Positions 8,505 to 16,063 of a DNA stretch of 31,979 nt are shown here, in pieces (position 1 is the first letter of the stretch; the number at the start of each line of letters is the position of its first letter). The stretch comes from an uncultured Spirochaetia bacterium (GTDB lineage Bacteria > Spirochaetota > UBA4802 > JAGODF01), in assembly GCA_937967705.1 (NCBI GenBank), contig CALCJG010000215.1, positions 1 through 31,979 of the forward strand, written 5' to 3'. The position numbers were made by a program, and so were the translations under genes. The notes under the pieces were generated by a model. It saw nothing but the letters and a program-made list of their open reading frames with translations, was not told the DNA's origin and ran no database searches.

Positions 8505-10734
8505 CCAGCTGCTGCTCCCTGGTCAGTTTGATGAAATTGACGGCATACCCGGAAACCCTGATGGTCAGCTGCGGATATTTCTCCGGATGATCCATGGCGT
8601 CCAGCAGGGTCTCCCGGTCAAAGACGTTCACATTCACATGATGCCCCCCCTCGAAGAAGTATCCGTCCAGTATCCCGACAAGATGAGCCACCCGGTCTTC
8701 TTCCGTCTTACCCAGGGCCCGGGGGACTATGGAAAAGGTGTAGGAGATGCCGTCCTCGGCATACTCGTAGGGTAGTTTGGCCACCGAGGCCATGGAGGCC
8801 AGGGCGCCGTTCCTGTCACGGCCGTGCATGGGATTGGCTCCCGGCGCGAAGGGGTCGCCTGCCTTGCGCCCGTCCGGAGTGCTGCCGGTTTTCTTTCCAT
8901 ATACGATATTGGAGGTGATAGTCAATATGGACAGAGTAGCCGTGGAGTTCCTGTAGGTCTTGTGCTGTTTTAGCCGGTTCATGAAGCGGCGGACCACGTC
9001 AATCGCAATCTCATCCACCCGTTCGTCGTTGTTGCCGAAGGCGGGATACTCTCCCTCAAGCACGTAATCCTTTACCAGCCCCGTTTCATCCCGGACAACC
9101 CGCACCCGGCCGTACCGGATGCTCGACAGGGAATCCGCCACCACCGAAAGTCCGGCAAAGCCGCAGGCGGAGGTCCTGATGATGTCCCGGTCGTGCAGGG
9201 CCATCTGCAACCGTTCGTAGGCGTATTTGTCGTGCATGTAATGAATGATGTTCAGGGTGTTGATATAGAGCTTGGCCAGCCAGTCCAGCACCTGATCATA
9301 CTTCCTCATCACCTCATCATAATCCAGATACTCTCCCGTGACCGGAGCGAACTCCGGGGCCACCTGCTGACCGGTCTTCTCGTCCCGACCGCCGTTGATG
9401 GCATAGAGGAGCGCCTTGGCCAGGTTGGCCCGGGCCCCGAAGAACTGCATCTGCTTCCCGATCCTCATGGCCGAGACGCAGCAGGCGATGCCGTAATCAT
9501 CCCCGTGATAGGGACGCATCAGGTCGTCGTTTTCGTACTGAACGGCGCTGGTTTCGATGGAAACGCGGGCGCAGAAATTTTTGAAATTCCCCGGGAGATG
9601 TTCCGACCAGAGAATCGTCAGGTTGGGTTCCGGCGCCGGCCCCAGATTGTTCAGGGTGTGCAGGAACCGGAAGCTCGTTTTGGTCACCAGGGTTCGTCCG
9701 TCCACTCCCATGCCGCCTATCGCCTCGGTGACCCAGACGGGATCGCCGGAAAAGAGCTGGGAGTACTCCGGCGTCCTCAGAAAGCGAACAATACGAAGCT
9801 TCATGACAAAGTGATCCACCAGTTCCTGGGCCTCCTCCTCGGCGAGACTGCCCTCCGCCATATCCCTTTCGATGTAGATGTCCAGGAAGGTGGAAACACG
9901 TCCCAGGGACATGGCGGCTCCGTTCTGTTCCTTCACGGCCCCCAGGTAGCCGAAATAGGTCCACTGCAGCGCCTCCTGCGCGTTGGCGGCGGGACGGCGT
10001 ATATCAAAGCCGTAAGTTTCGGCCATCTCAGCCAGTTCCCCCAGCGCCCGTATCTGCTCTGAGAGTTCCTCCCTTAACCGCACGATGGGGGATTCCACGT
10101 AATCATAGTCCAGCAGGTCCTTCTCGCGCATCTTCTCCGCGATGAGTCGGTCCACACCGTACAGCGCCACCCGGCGGTAATCACCGATGATGCGTCCCCG
10201 CCCGTAAGCGTCCGGCAGGCCGGTGATGATGCCGTTTCTCTTGGCCCTCTTCATCTCCTCGGTATAGGCGTCATAAACGGCCTCATTGTGCGTTTTGCGG
10301 TATCTCCTGAAGATTTTCGCCACATCCTCCGACATACGCATGCCATAGGCCTCCAGCCCCTGGCTGACCATCCTTACCCCCCCGAAGGGAAGGAGGGCCC
10401 GTTTTAGAGGTTTCTCGGTCTGCAGCCCCACGATCCGCTCCAGATCTCGGCAGATATATCCCGGTTCATGGGAGACTACCGAAGAGATGACATCGGTGTC
10501 GGCATCCAGAATCCCACGCTCCCTTTCCTCCTTAATCAACTGGCTTATGAGCGCCCAGAGCTCCCGGCTGGCCTCCGTGGGTCCTGCCAGGAATCTCCCG
10601 TCCCCCTCATAGGGACTGTAATTCTTCTGAATGAAATCCCGGACATTGACCTCCTCCTGCCACTCCCCTGAAGAAAATCCCCGCCAGGGAGCTGGTTGCA
10701 CATCCCCTTTCACTCTTTCCAATACGCTCTGCAT
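8470..10734 (-). CDS. pflB: Formate C-acetyltransferase (pyruvate formate-lyase)
   Basis: 754 residues, close to the E. coli enzyme (760). It converts pyruvate and CoA to acetyl-CoA and formate, the main non-oxidative pyruvate route in anaerobic fermentation. The active-site pair Cys418-Cys419 is in [11 protein letters not shown], with the same numbering as E. coli. The glycyl-radical site is Gly729 in [10 protein letters not shown]. The conserved [20 protein letters not shown] block is intact, which argues for PFL proper rather than a diol dehydratase or choline lyase relative. The start is firm: GGAGGT lies 4 nt before the ATG. pflA follows with an overlap. The enzyme is irreversibly cleaved by oxygen when active, so the organism is expected to live at least partly without oxygen. 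Confidence 0.97.
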   Translation of the reverse strand: MQSVLERVKGDVQPAPWRGFSSGEWQEEVNVRDFIQKNYSPYEGDGRFLAGPTEASRELWALISQLIKEERERGILDADTDVISSVVSHEPGYICRDLERIVGLQTEKPLKRALLPFGGVRMVSQGLEAYGMRMSEDVAKIFRRYRKTHNEAVYDAYTEEMKRAKRNGIITGLPDAYGRGRIIGDYRRVALYGVDRLIAEKMREKDLLDYDYVESPIVRLREELSEQIRALGELAEMAETYGFDIRRPAANAQEALQWTYFGYLGAVKEQNGAAMSLGRVSTFLDIYIERDMAEGSLAEEEAQELVDHFVMKLRIVRFLRTPEYSQLFSGDPVWVTEAIGGMGVDGRTLVTKTSFRFLHTLNNLGPAPEPNLTILWSEHLPGNFKNFCARVSIETSAVQYENDDLMRPYHGDDYGIACCVSAMRIGKQMQFFGARANLAKALLYAINGGRDEKTGQQVAPEFAPVTGEYLDYDEVMRKYDQVLDWLAKLYINTLNIIHYMHDKYAYERLQMALHDRDIIRTSACGFAGLSVVADSLSSIRYGRVRVVRDETGLVKDYVLEGEYPAFGNNDERVDEIAIDVVRRFMNRLKQHKTYRNSTATLSILTITSNIVYGKKTGSTPDGRKAGDPFAPGANPMHGRDRNGALASMASVAKLPYEYAEDGISYTFSIVPRALGKTEEDRVAHLVGILDGYFFEGGHHVNVNVFDRETLLDAMDHPEKYPQLTIRVSGYAVNFIKLTREQQLDVINRTFHEKY

Positions 10735-10948
10735 AAATACCTCCTAGTCCTGATGACGGGAACATCTCACCGCCTCGAACGACACGAATTATGTCCCCTT
10801 ATTGACCCCTCCGCTCCATCGGGTACGACAGCTCAGAATGTACGGAAAGGACATAATAATACAATATGATATATAATATATTATATACTTATAGTCTATA
10901 TTAACAGCATGAACGGAAAGCATATATTCATATTCCCCCGTAAATACA
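10735..10948 (-). promoter_or_regulatory. Leader and probable promoter region of pflBA, very AT-rich segment
   Basis: This gene-free stretch lies upstream of pflB. From about 10850 to 10910 it is strikingly AT-rich against its surroundings and includes an 18-nt perfect palindrome of A and T only (10870-10887), with several TATAAT-like hexamers on both strands. A promoter is likely, but I cannot pick one -35/-10 pair. I see no clear FNR or Rex box. Between about 10750 and 10850 I see nothing further. Confidence 0.3.
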
Positions 10949-10972
10949 AGCAATTTTTTTCAAAAAATTGCT
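10949..10972. repeat. 24-nt perfect inverted repeat between pflB and tolC-like gene
   Basis: AGCAATTTTTT and AAAAAATTGCT are exact reverse complements separated by 2 nt. As RNA, the A/U-rich 11-bp stem would be modest. The T and A runs sit inside the stem, so it does not look like a classical terminator; it could be a protein-binding site or a bidirectional transcription end. Confidence 0.55.
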
Positions 10973-11054
10973 CCCGGGGTAAAAGTTTACGAAAGGAAGG
11001 GATAAAGGGTGATAGGGCAGCAGGCAGGGATGACAAGGGCTTCGGGGGACAGGA

Positions 11055-11094
11055 AAATCGGTTACGGGTCCCGCAAGACGGCTTTCGGGACCCG
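11055..11094 (-). terminator. Hairpin downstream of the tolC-like gene
   Basis: On the minus strand, CGGGTCCCG (11094-11086) and CGGGACCCG (11073-11065) form an exact 9-bp GC-rich stem over a 12-nt loop with some inner pairing. A short ATTTTCC follows. It starts 13 nt after the tolC-like stop codon. The weak T tract lowers the confidence in rho-independent termination. Confidence 0.5.
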
Positions 11095-11107
11095 CCCGGT
11101 AAAATCC

Positions 11108-12745
11108 TCAGTCCCTGGCCGCCTTTTCCATGTCGGAAAGCTTTTTGATCTCCTTATCGAGAATATCCTCCACGTTGATGCCGAAATTCTCGAAAATGAC
11201 ATTACGGCTGAGATCCCTCCGAAGGAGAACGATGTTGTAGTCCACAAGGCTTTTGAGTTCCGACTGACGCATCTGTATGTAGCTGTCCAGGGCCAGTTTC
11301 AACTGTACCGCGCTGTATCTCCCCCTGCGGAACTTGGCCAGCACCTGATAGTAATAGTTGCGGGCGAACTCGGCGGATTTTTTCGTCTGCTTGTACATGG
11401 CGTAACTCACATCACACTGCTTGACGATCGAGTCCACCTCGTCCCGGATCCGCTTTTCCATGTCTTTCATCTCCAGCCGCGTACGCTCATAGCTGAGCTT
11501 GGCGTCATGCATGCGCACGTCCGCTTCGGTGTTGCCCAAGGGATAGTTCACCTCGACCCCCACGGACCACTGCTTGTTGACGTCGTTGAAGGTCTTGGAG
11601 TACCCCTCCACGCTGTAATCCGTGTTGCCGGCGCTCATGTTAAGCTTCATGGAGGGCATTTCCGTGTTGCTGGCAATACGGTACTCCAGCTCCGCATTCT
11701 TCAAGAGGGTTTTTTGATTGATAAGATCCACCCGCTTGGCATAGGCATCCTTCAGGGCGCGCTCGAAGCTCACGTCGGGCGGCGTGGTCTGGAAGGTCTT
11801 TCCGATCTCAAAATCCGTTTTGCTGTCCAGGTTCAGGGTACGCAACACCGCCAGACGGGCGTCATAGAGGTTCTTACCGGCCTGATCGTAATAGTTCTGG
11901 TTGAGCAACACCTTGCTGTTCCAGTCCAGCAGGTCTTCCCTCTCCGAAAGCCCCAGGCGCAGTTTCCGCACCATCAGGTCCCGAATCTCCTTGGTGCTGT
12001 CCAGACCCACCCTGGTGGTGGTCAGGTTTTCCTCCGCCACGGACACGTTCCAGTAGCCTATCAGGGCCTCCACCAGGAGATTCGACAGATACTGTTTGAC
12101 CAGTCGTTTTTTGATCTCTGCGGCATTCTCGATCTTCTTCTCGCTCAGCCGGTCCGCCAGACCGAAGGAGTTCTTGAGTATCTCCTGGCTCAGGGTTACC
12201 AGCACCCCGGATTGGTAACCGGCGCCGCCCATGTTGATGGTGCCCAGCGGCCCCATGTTGATCTCCGCTCCCTTTACGTTCTGATACAAGCTGTTGACGC
12301 CCACCTGTATCTTGGTTCCGGTGCTGAACTGCCGGGCGGCCCCCACCTCATAGGTGTGTTTGATGATCTCGCTCCCCTGAAACTTCGACTGGGGATTCTC
12401 GGGAGGGCTTTCATAGCGGGAATAGTTGGCCTTTCCGTAGAGATTGGAATCATACCGGCTCTGATAGCGCTTGAGATCCGAATAACTGCCCTTATAATCC
12501 AGAACCGCCTTTTGAACGTCGAAATTCTGCTTCAGCAGATACTGCACCACCTTTTCCAGGGTCAACTGAAGCTTCTTGCTCTTCCTGATCTCATCGGCAA
12601 GCCCCTTGCCTCCCTTAATCCCGGCATCCCCGGCCTTTTTGGGCTCTGACCCCTTTCCCTTTTCCTGGGCCGTCGTTTCCAGGGGATGAACGCACAGCAG
12701 CGCCAACAGGGCCGTACAGAGGCCCAGCCTTCTCAATGATAACAT
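11108..12745 (-). CDS. TolC-family outer-membrane efflux protein
   Basis: 545 residues. A Sec signal peptide (MLSLRRLGLCTALLALLC, cleavage expected after TTA) is followed by a long helical protein with the two-repeat pattern of outer-membrane efflux proteins. Examples are KRVDLINQKTLLKNAELEYR near residue 330 and the later VDSIVKQCDVSYAMYKQ and FRRGRYSAVQLKLALDSY helices. TolC-type trimers form the outer-membrane and periplasmic tunnel for RND, ABC or MFS pumps and type I secretion. No membrane-fusion protein or inner-membrane pump lies beside it, so it must work with partners encoded elsewhere. The gene begins 16 nt after the MarR regulator and is probably in its operon, which suggests induction by a small toxic or aromatic compound. 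Confidence 0.88.
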   Translation of the reverse strand: MLSLRRLGLCTALLALLCVHPLETTAQEKGKGSEPKKAGDAGIKGGKGLADEIRKSKKLQLTLEKVVQYLLKQNFDVQKAVLDYKGSYSDLKRYQSRYDSNLYGKANYSRYESPPENPQSKFQGSEIIKHTYEVGAARQFSTGTKIQVGVNSLYQNVKGAEINMGPLGTINMGGAGYQSGVLVTLSQEILKNSFGLADRLSEKKIENAAEIKKRLVKQYLSNLLVEALIGYWNVSVAEENLTTTRVGLDSTKEIRDLMVRKLRLGLSEREDLLDWNSKVLLNQNYYDQAGKNLYDARLAVLRTLNLDSKTDFEIGKTFQTTPPDVSFERALKDAYAKRVDLINQKTLLKNAELEYRIASNTEMPSMKLNMSAGNTDYSVEGYSKTFNDVNKQWSVGVEVNYPLGNTEADVRMHDAKLSYERTRLEMKDMEKRIRDEVDSIVKQCDVSYAMYKQTKKSAEFARNYYYQVLAKFRRGRYSAVQLKLALDSYIQMRQSELKSLVDYNIVLLRRDLSRNVIFENFGINVEDILDKEIKKLSDMEKAARD

Positions 12746-12761
12746 GGAATCCTCCTTATCC

Positions 12762-13226
12762 TCATTCTAGATTTTTCCTGATGGACGACAGAATCCTCCG
12801 GAGGGAGGCAATATCGTCTTTTTTTACACCCCGCAGCATCCTGCTCTCAAACTCGCAGGCCACCTCAAAGAGCCGGTTTCTCAGCTGGCGGCCCTTGTCG
12901 GTAAGGTATATCTTATAAATCCTCCGGTCGCTCTCATCGGTCTTCCGAAGGACGAGCCCGTCTTTCTGCAGCCTGTCCACGATCCGTGTAATGGCGGGCT
13001 TGTCCCTCAAGGTATGATCCGCCAGCTCCCGCTGATACTGTCCTTCATGGTCCCAGAGATGGATGATGACCATCCACTGCTCCGTGGTAATGTCGAGCCC
13101 CTGGCGGCGGAATTCCCGGGAGAGCTCTGTTTTCAGCAGCAGGGCCGTATGACCGATCATTCTCCCCAGGGGTTCATCCCCTGCCCTCCGGTCACGGCAG
13201 CGGTTTCCTATCAAAGCCTTTTCCAT
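12762..13226 (-). CDS. MarR-family transcriptional regulator
   Basis: 154 residues from the ATG at 13226 (GAGGA a few nt upstream); a longer open frame back to 13538 would add unrelated sequence and cross the promoter. The winged helix-turn-helix is clear: ITTEQWMVIIHLWDHEGQ, then RELADHTLRDKPAITRIVDR (recognition helix), then the wing KTDESDRRIYKIYLTDKG. The DxRxxxxxLT wing signature is conserved. These dimeric regulators usually repress their own operon until a phenolic or other small ligand binds. The tolC-like gene follows directly, making it the likely regulated target, and a 14-nt palindrome in the promoter is the likely operator. Confidence 0.93.
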   Translation of the reverse strand: MEKALIGNRCRDRRAGDEPLGRMIGHTALLLKTELSREFRRQGLDITTEQWMVIIHLWDHEGQYQRELADHTLRDKPAITRIVDRLQKDGLVLRKTDESDRRIYKIYLTDKGRQLRNRLFEVACEFESRMLRGVKKDDIASLRRILSSIRKNLE

Positions 13227-13270
13227 TTTTCCTCGATTACGTCGGTGTTCCGCCTGTTGGCGAAGCTGAC

Positions 13271-13300
13271 ACATTAGTTGCACATGCAACGGTTTGTAAA
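13271..13300 (-). promoter_or_regulatory. marR promoter with palindromic operator inside the -35/-10 spacer
   Basis: On the minus strand, TTTACA (13300-13295) and TAATGT (13276-13271) are 18 bp apart. The spacer holds the perfect inverted repeat GTTGCA-2 nt-TGCAAC (13277-13290). This has the size and symmetry of MarR-family operators, and its position would block RNA polymerase. The inferred start site is near 13264, with a leader of about 38 nt. Confidence 0.6.
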
Positions 13301-13517
13301 GTAATAATTCTGACCGCAACCATAAAAGACCTACTTTTTCCGATTTACCGCGGGAACCGGTCCTGGCACCCTTCCGCAGAAAGAAATATTTCTTGACATC
13401 ACCCCTAAAAGAGCCCCTTTTGGGGAAACGGTCATGCAACCGTCCCCTGTCCGCTGCAGACCCCGCCTTGCGGAGGGGCTGCATAAACGGCAAAAACCAA
13501 AAGATCGAGAGGTGCCG

Positions 13518-14300
13518 ATGTACCCCATACTGTTCCAATACAAGTTCATCTCCATAGGCGGCTACGGCGTCATGCTGGGTCTCGGATTCTATCTGGCTTT
13601 TCTGCTCTTCGAAAGGGAGTTAAAGATCCGGAACATGGACCCGGAGCTGGCGTATAAAATACTCCTGGCGGCCATACCAGGAGGCATCGTGGGTTCCAAG
13701 CTGTTTCATATCCTGGAGCACCTCGACGAGTTCTTCCTCAATCCCAAGGAGATGCTCTTTTCCGGCGCCGGCCTTTCGGCTTACGGGGGTTTTATCCTCG
13801 CCTTCCTGCTCTGCTACATCATCATCCGGCGGAACAAGGAGAACCTGCTGAACATCTGCGACATCGTCACCCCTTCGCTGGCCCTGGGTTACTGCTTTGG
13901 ACGCTTCGGCTGTCATGTGGCGGGTGATGGCTGTTTCGGAATACTGACCCGGCCGGATATGCCCTTTGCCTTTACCGGGACACCCTATCCCAACGGCATC
14001 GTCCCTTCCTCCCTTGCGGTCTTCCCCACACCGCTCTTTGAGGTCTTCTTCTCCTTCATCGTGGTGGGACTCATGATGCAGCTTCGCAAGCGGGATTGGA
14101 TACCCGGAAAACTCTTCTTCCTCTACCTGTTCCTCAACGGTCTACCCCGATTTCTGGTGGAATTCATCCGCACCAATCCCAAGATGGGTCTGGGCATGAC
14201 ACAGGCGCAGTTTGTGGCCCTGGGATTCATGATTGCCAGCGTCGCAGGTTGGTTCTACCTGAGCAGAAAGGGGGGTGATGGAGCGGCAGCCCAGAACTAA
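13518..14300 (+). CDS. Prolipoprotein diacylglyceryl transferase family protein, variant active site
   Basis: 260 residues from the ATG at 13518 (AGAGGT 4-5 nt upstream). It is a polytopic inner-membrane protein of about seven hydrophobic segments. Lgt features are present: YGVMLGLGFYLAFLL near the N-terminus, AGLSAYGG, the GR of FGRFGCHVAGDGCFG, FPTPLFE, and RFLVEFIR, where R and E match the essential E. coli Arg239 and Glu243. The canonical GRxGNFxNxE signature is changed: the positions matching Asn146, Asn149 and Glu151 read Cys, Ala and Asp, and the position of His103 is Tyr. I recall GCHxAGDG-type signatures from Bacteroidota and Leptospira Lgt-like proteins, so this is probably a real subfamily, either the lipoprotein-modifying enzyme itself or a paralogue. 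The gene converges on the beta-barrel gene. Confidence 0.82.
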   Translation: MYPILFQYKFISIGGYGVMLGLGFYLAFLLFERELKIRNMDPELAYKILLAAIPGGIVGSKLFHILEHLDEFFLNPKEMLFSGAGLSAYGGFILAFLLCYIIIRRNKENLLNICDIVTPSLALGYCFGRFGCHVAGDGCFGILTRPDMPFAFTGTPYPNGIVPSSLAVFPTPLFEVFFSFIVVGLMMQLRKRDWIPGKLFFLYLFLNGLPRFLVEFIRTNPKMGLGMTQAQFVALGFMIASVAGWFYLSRKGGDGAAAQN

Positions 14301-14306
14301 CGGGGG

Positions 14307-15095
14307 TCAGTAGGTAAATCCCGCCCCGGCCAGAACCTGCTGGGTCCGCATGAGGATCTCGTCCTTCTCGTAGGGGACATTCCGGTTGAAATTGAAAAAA
14401 TTCATCTGATACCGCCACTCGACGAAAAGATCGAAATGCGCGTGGAGGCTCTTCCGGACACCCAGGGCGGCCTTGAGGGCCCAGCCCTGTTTTTTCTCGG
14501 AAAAGGAGGGGGCAAACAGGTCTACAGTATGATAGGAATAGGCCCGGGGGCTTGAAACGGTGTTGAAGCTGTCCCCCAGCCCTAAGGATAGATACGGCTG
14601 GGCCCATTGCAGGGGCACCCGTATCAGCAGATCCACGAAAAGTATGTAGGACTCCACGACGAGATAGCCGTCATCCAGCTCCACATCCGAAGAGAGACCG
14701 CTCCTGTTGAGCCTGGCGCCCTGAGCCCGGGTGCGATGCTTGACATGCTGAAACTCCACATCGAAACCCACGATCTCGCTGTAAATCCCCGCCCTTGCAC
14801 CCAGGACCGGCGCCGTGTTGAGTTTGAGGCTGTTCATCTTGAAGGTTTCATAACTGTTGGAATCCCCGGAGGGAAGGCTGGTAAGTCCCAGGTCCCCTTC
14901 TGTAATCAGCTCGGAAGAGTTATGGAACTTGGCGTCCAATATCCCGAAACTGGCCCCGGAGAAGACATCCAGAAAGATGAAATCCTTCTTGACCGCCGGG
15001 ACCGGTGTTACCGGCCCCTTTTCCTGGGCCGGAGAGGCCACAAGCAGACCGGCGATAAAAAGCGGTAAAAGCAGGCATTGGAAATACGGTTTCAT
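14307..15095 (-). CDS. Outer-membrane beta-barrel protein of unknown function
   Basis: 262 residues from the ATG at 15095, with GGAGAAGG just upstream. A signal peptide (MKPYFQCLLLPLFIAGLLV, cleavage near SPA-QE) is followed by alternating hydrophobic/polar strands rich in aromatic girdle residues, such as PYLSLGLGDSFNT, FDLFVEWRYQMNFFNF and a C-terminal QQVLAGAGFTY. The last residue is aromatic, as BAM-dependent outer-membrane proteins prefer. The size suggests an 8- to 12-stranded barrel. I do not recognise a specific family. It is divergent from mazG and ends 6 nt from the lgt-like gene in convergent orientation. Confidence 0.7.
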   Translation of the reverse strand: MKPYFQCLLLPLFIAGLLVASPAQEKGPVTPVPAVKKDFIFLDVFSGASFGILDAKFHNSSELITEGDLGLTSLPSGDSNSYETFKMNSLKLNTAPVLGARAGIYSEIVGFDVEFQHVKHRTRAQGARLNRSGLSSDVELDDGYLVVESYILFVDLLIRVPLQWAQPYLSLGLGDSFNTVSSPRAYSYHTVDLFAPSFSEKKQGWALKAALGVRKSLHAHFDLFVEWRYQMNFFNFNRNVPYEKDEILMRTQQVLAGAGFTY

Positions 15096-15199
15096 GGCGC
15101 CTTCTCCGGAGGTCATAGAATCACATCGCCTGAATCATCACCCCCCCGGGGCCTTTTGTCAATGATTATTCCACACCGCCGGCATTGCCCGAAAACCGG

Positions 15200-15229
15200 T
15201 TGACAGATTTTCACCAAACCCGCCATGCT
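15200..15229 (+). promoter_or_regulatory. Possible mazG promoter
   Basis: TTGACA (15200-15205) is an exact -35 hexamer, with CATGCT (15224-15229) 18 bp downstream as a weak -10. The ATG at 15259 lies about 30 nt after the -10. Confidence 0.35.
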
Positions 15230-15258
15230 TCGGCATATTCAGTCTAAGGAACAGCACA

Positions 15259-16041
15259 ATGAATTTCAAGGAAGACAAGCCCCTCTATCGGCTACGGGAA
15301 ATTGCCGCCATTCTGCGCGGGGAAGGCGGCTGCGCCTGGGACAGGGCCCAGACCTCCAAAAGCCTCAAACCCTATCTCATCGAGGAGGCCTATGAGGCCC
15401 ATGAGGCCATCGAGAAGGACGACCCTGCGGAGCTCAGGGAGGAGCTGGGGGATCTCCTCTATCAGGTATACGCCCATGCCCAGATCGCCGACGAGGAGGG
15501 CACCTTCAGCATAGACGACGTGGCGCAGGGGATCATAGACAAGCTGATACGGCGCCACCCGCACGTTTTCGGAAACGAGACGGTGATGGACCAGGAACAG
15601 GTGACCGTCAACTGGGAGAAGATCAAGCGGGTGGAGAAATCCCACCGGGAGTCGATCCTCGACGGGGTGCCGGTGCATCTGCCCTCGCTCCTCAAGGCCT
15701 ACCGCGTTCAGCAGAAGGTGGCCCGGGTGGGTTTCGACTGGGAGCGCATTGAGGACGTGGAGAAAAAGCTGGAGGAGGAGGTCGGCGAGTTCCGGGAAGC
15801 GCTCCTCTCCCGCGATGAAGAGCACATGGCCGAGGAGATCGGAGACATCCTCTTTACGATGGTAAACTTGTCGCGTTTCATGAAGATAAACCCCGAGGAG
15901 GCCCTGGGCAGGACCATAGACAAGTTCATGCGCCGGTTCCGCTACATCGAGAAGGAAAGCGACCGGACGGGACGGGACCTGGAGCAGATGAGCCTGGAGG
16001 AGATGGACCTCCTCTGGGAGAAGGCCAAGCGGGAAACCTGA
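15259..16041 (+). CDS. mazG: Nucleoside triphosphate pyrophosphohydrolase MazG
   Basis: 260 residues, close to E. coli MazG (263). It hydrolyses (d)NTPs to monophosphates plus pyrophosphate, as cytoplasmic house-cleaning and, in some species, to lower (p)ppGpp during starvation. Both MazG domains are present. The first has E42-E43-x2-E46 with E62-x2-D65 (REELGDLLYQVYAHAQ); the second has E173-E174-x2-E177 with E193-x2-D196 (AEEIGDILFTMVNLSR). These acidic clusters bind Mg2+. The CAWDRAQTSKSLKPYLIEE opening is typical of the full-length bacterial enzyme rather than phage-type single-domain forms. AAGGAA precedes the ATG by 7 nt. No mazEF toxin pair is nearby. Confidence 0.96.
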   Translation: MNFKEDKPLYRLREIAAILRGEGGCAWDRAQTSKSLKPYLIEEAYEAHEAIEKDDPAELREELGDLLYQVYAHAQIADEEGTFSIDDVAQGIIDKLIRRHPHVFGNETVMDQEQVTVNWEKIKRVEKSHRESILDGVPVHLPSLLKAYRVQQKVARVGFDWERIEDVEKKLEEEVGEFREALLSRDEEHMAEEIGDILFTMVNLSRFMKINPEEALGRTIDKFMRRFRYIEKESDRTGRDLEQMSLEEMDLLWEKAKRET

Positions 16042-16063
16042 CCCCCCGTTCCCGTGGCCCCCT

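Noticed and set aside
10861..10912. AT-rich stretch as a replication origin or a mobile-element scar
   Set aside because: There are no DnaA-box clusters, no target-site duplications and no transposase remnants; a promoter/leader region for pflB is the simpler reading.
11009..12649. A 546-codon plus-strand open frame
   Set aside because: It is the antisense of the TolC-family gene, without a ribosome-binding site or any domain pattern.
13393..13425. TTGACA at 13393 followed by CCCCTTTTGGGG as a promoter and operator for the lgt-like gene
   Set aside because: There is no usable -10 hexamer 16-18 bp downstream, and the CCCC/GGGG hairpin is short. The rest of 13301-13517 shows nothing further.
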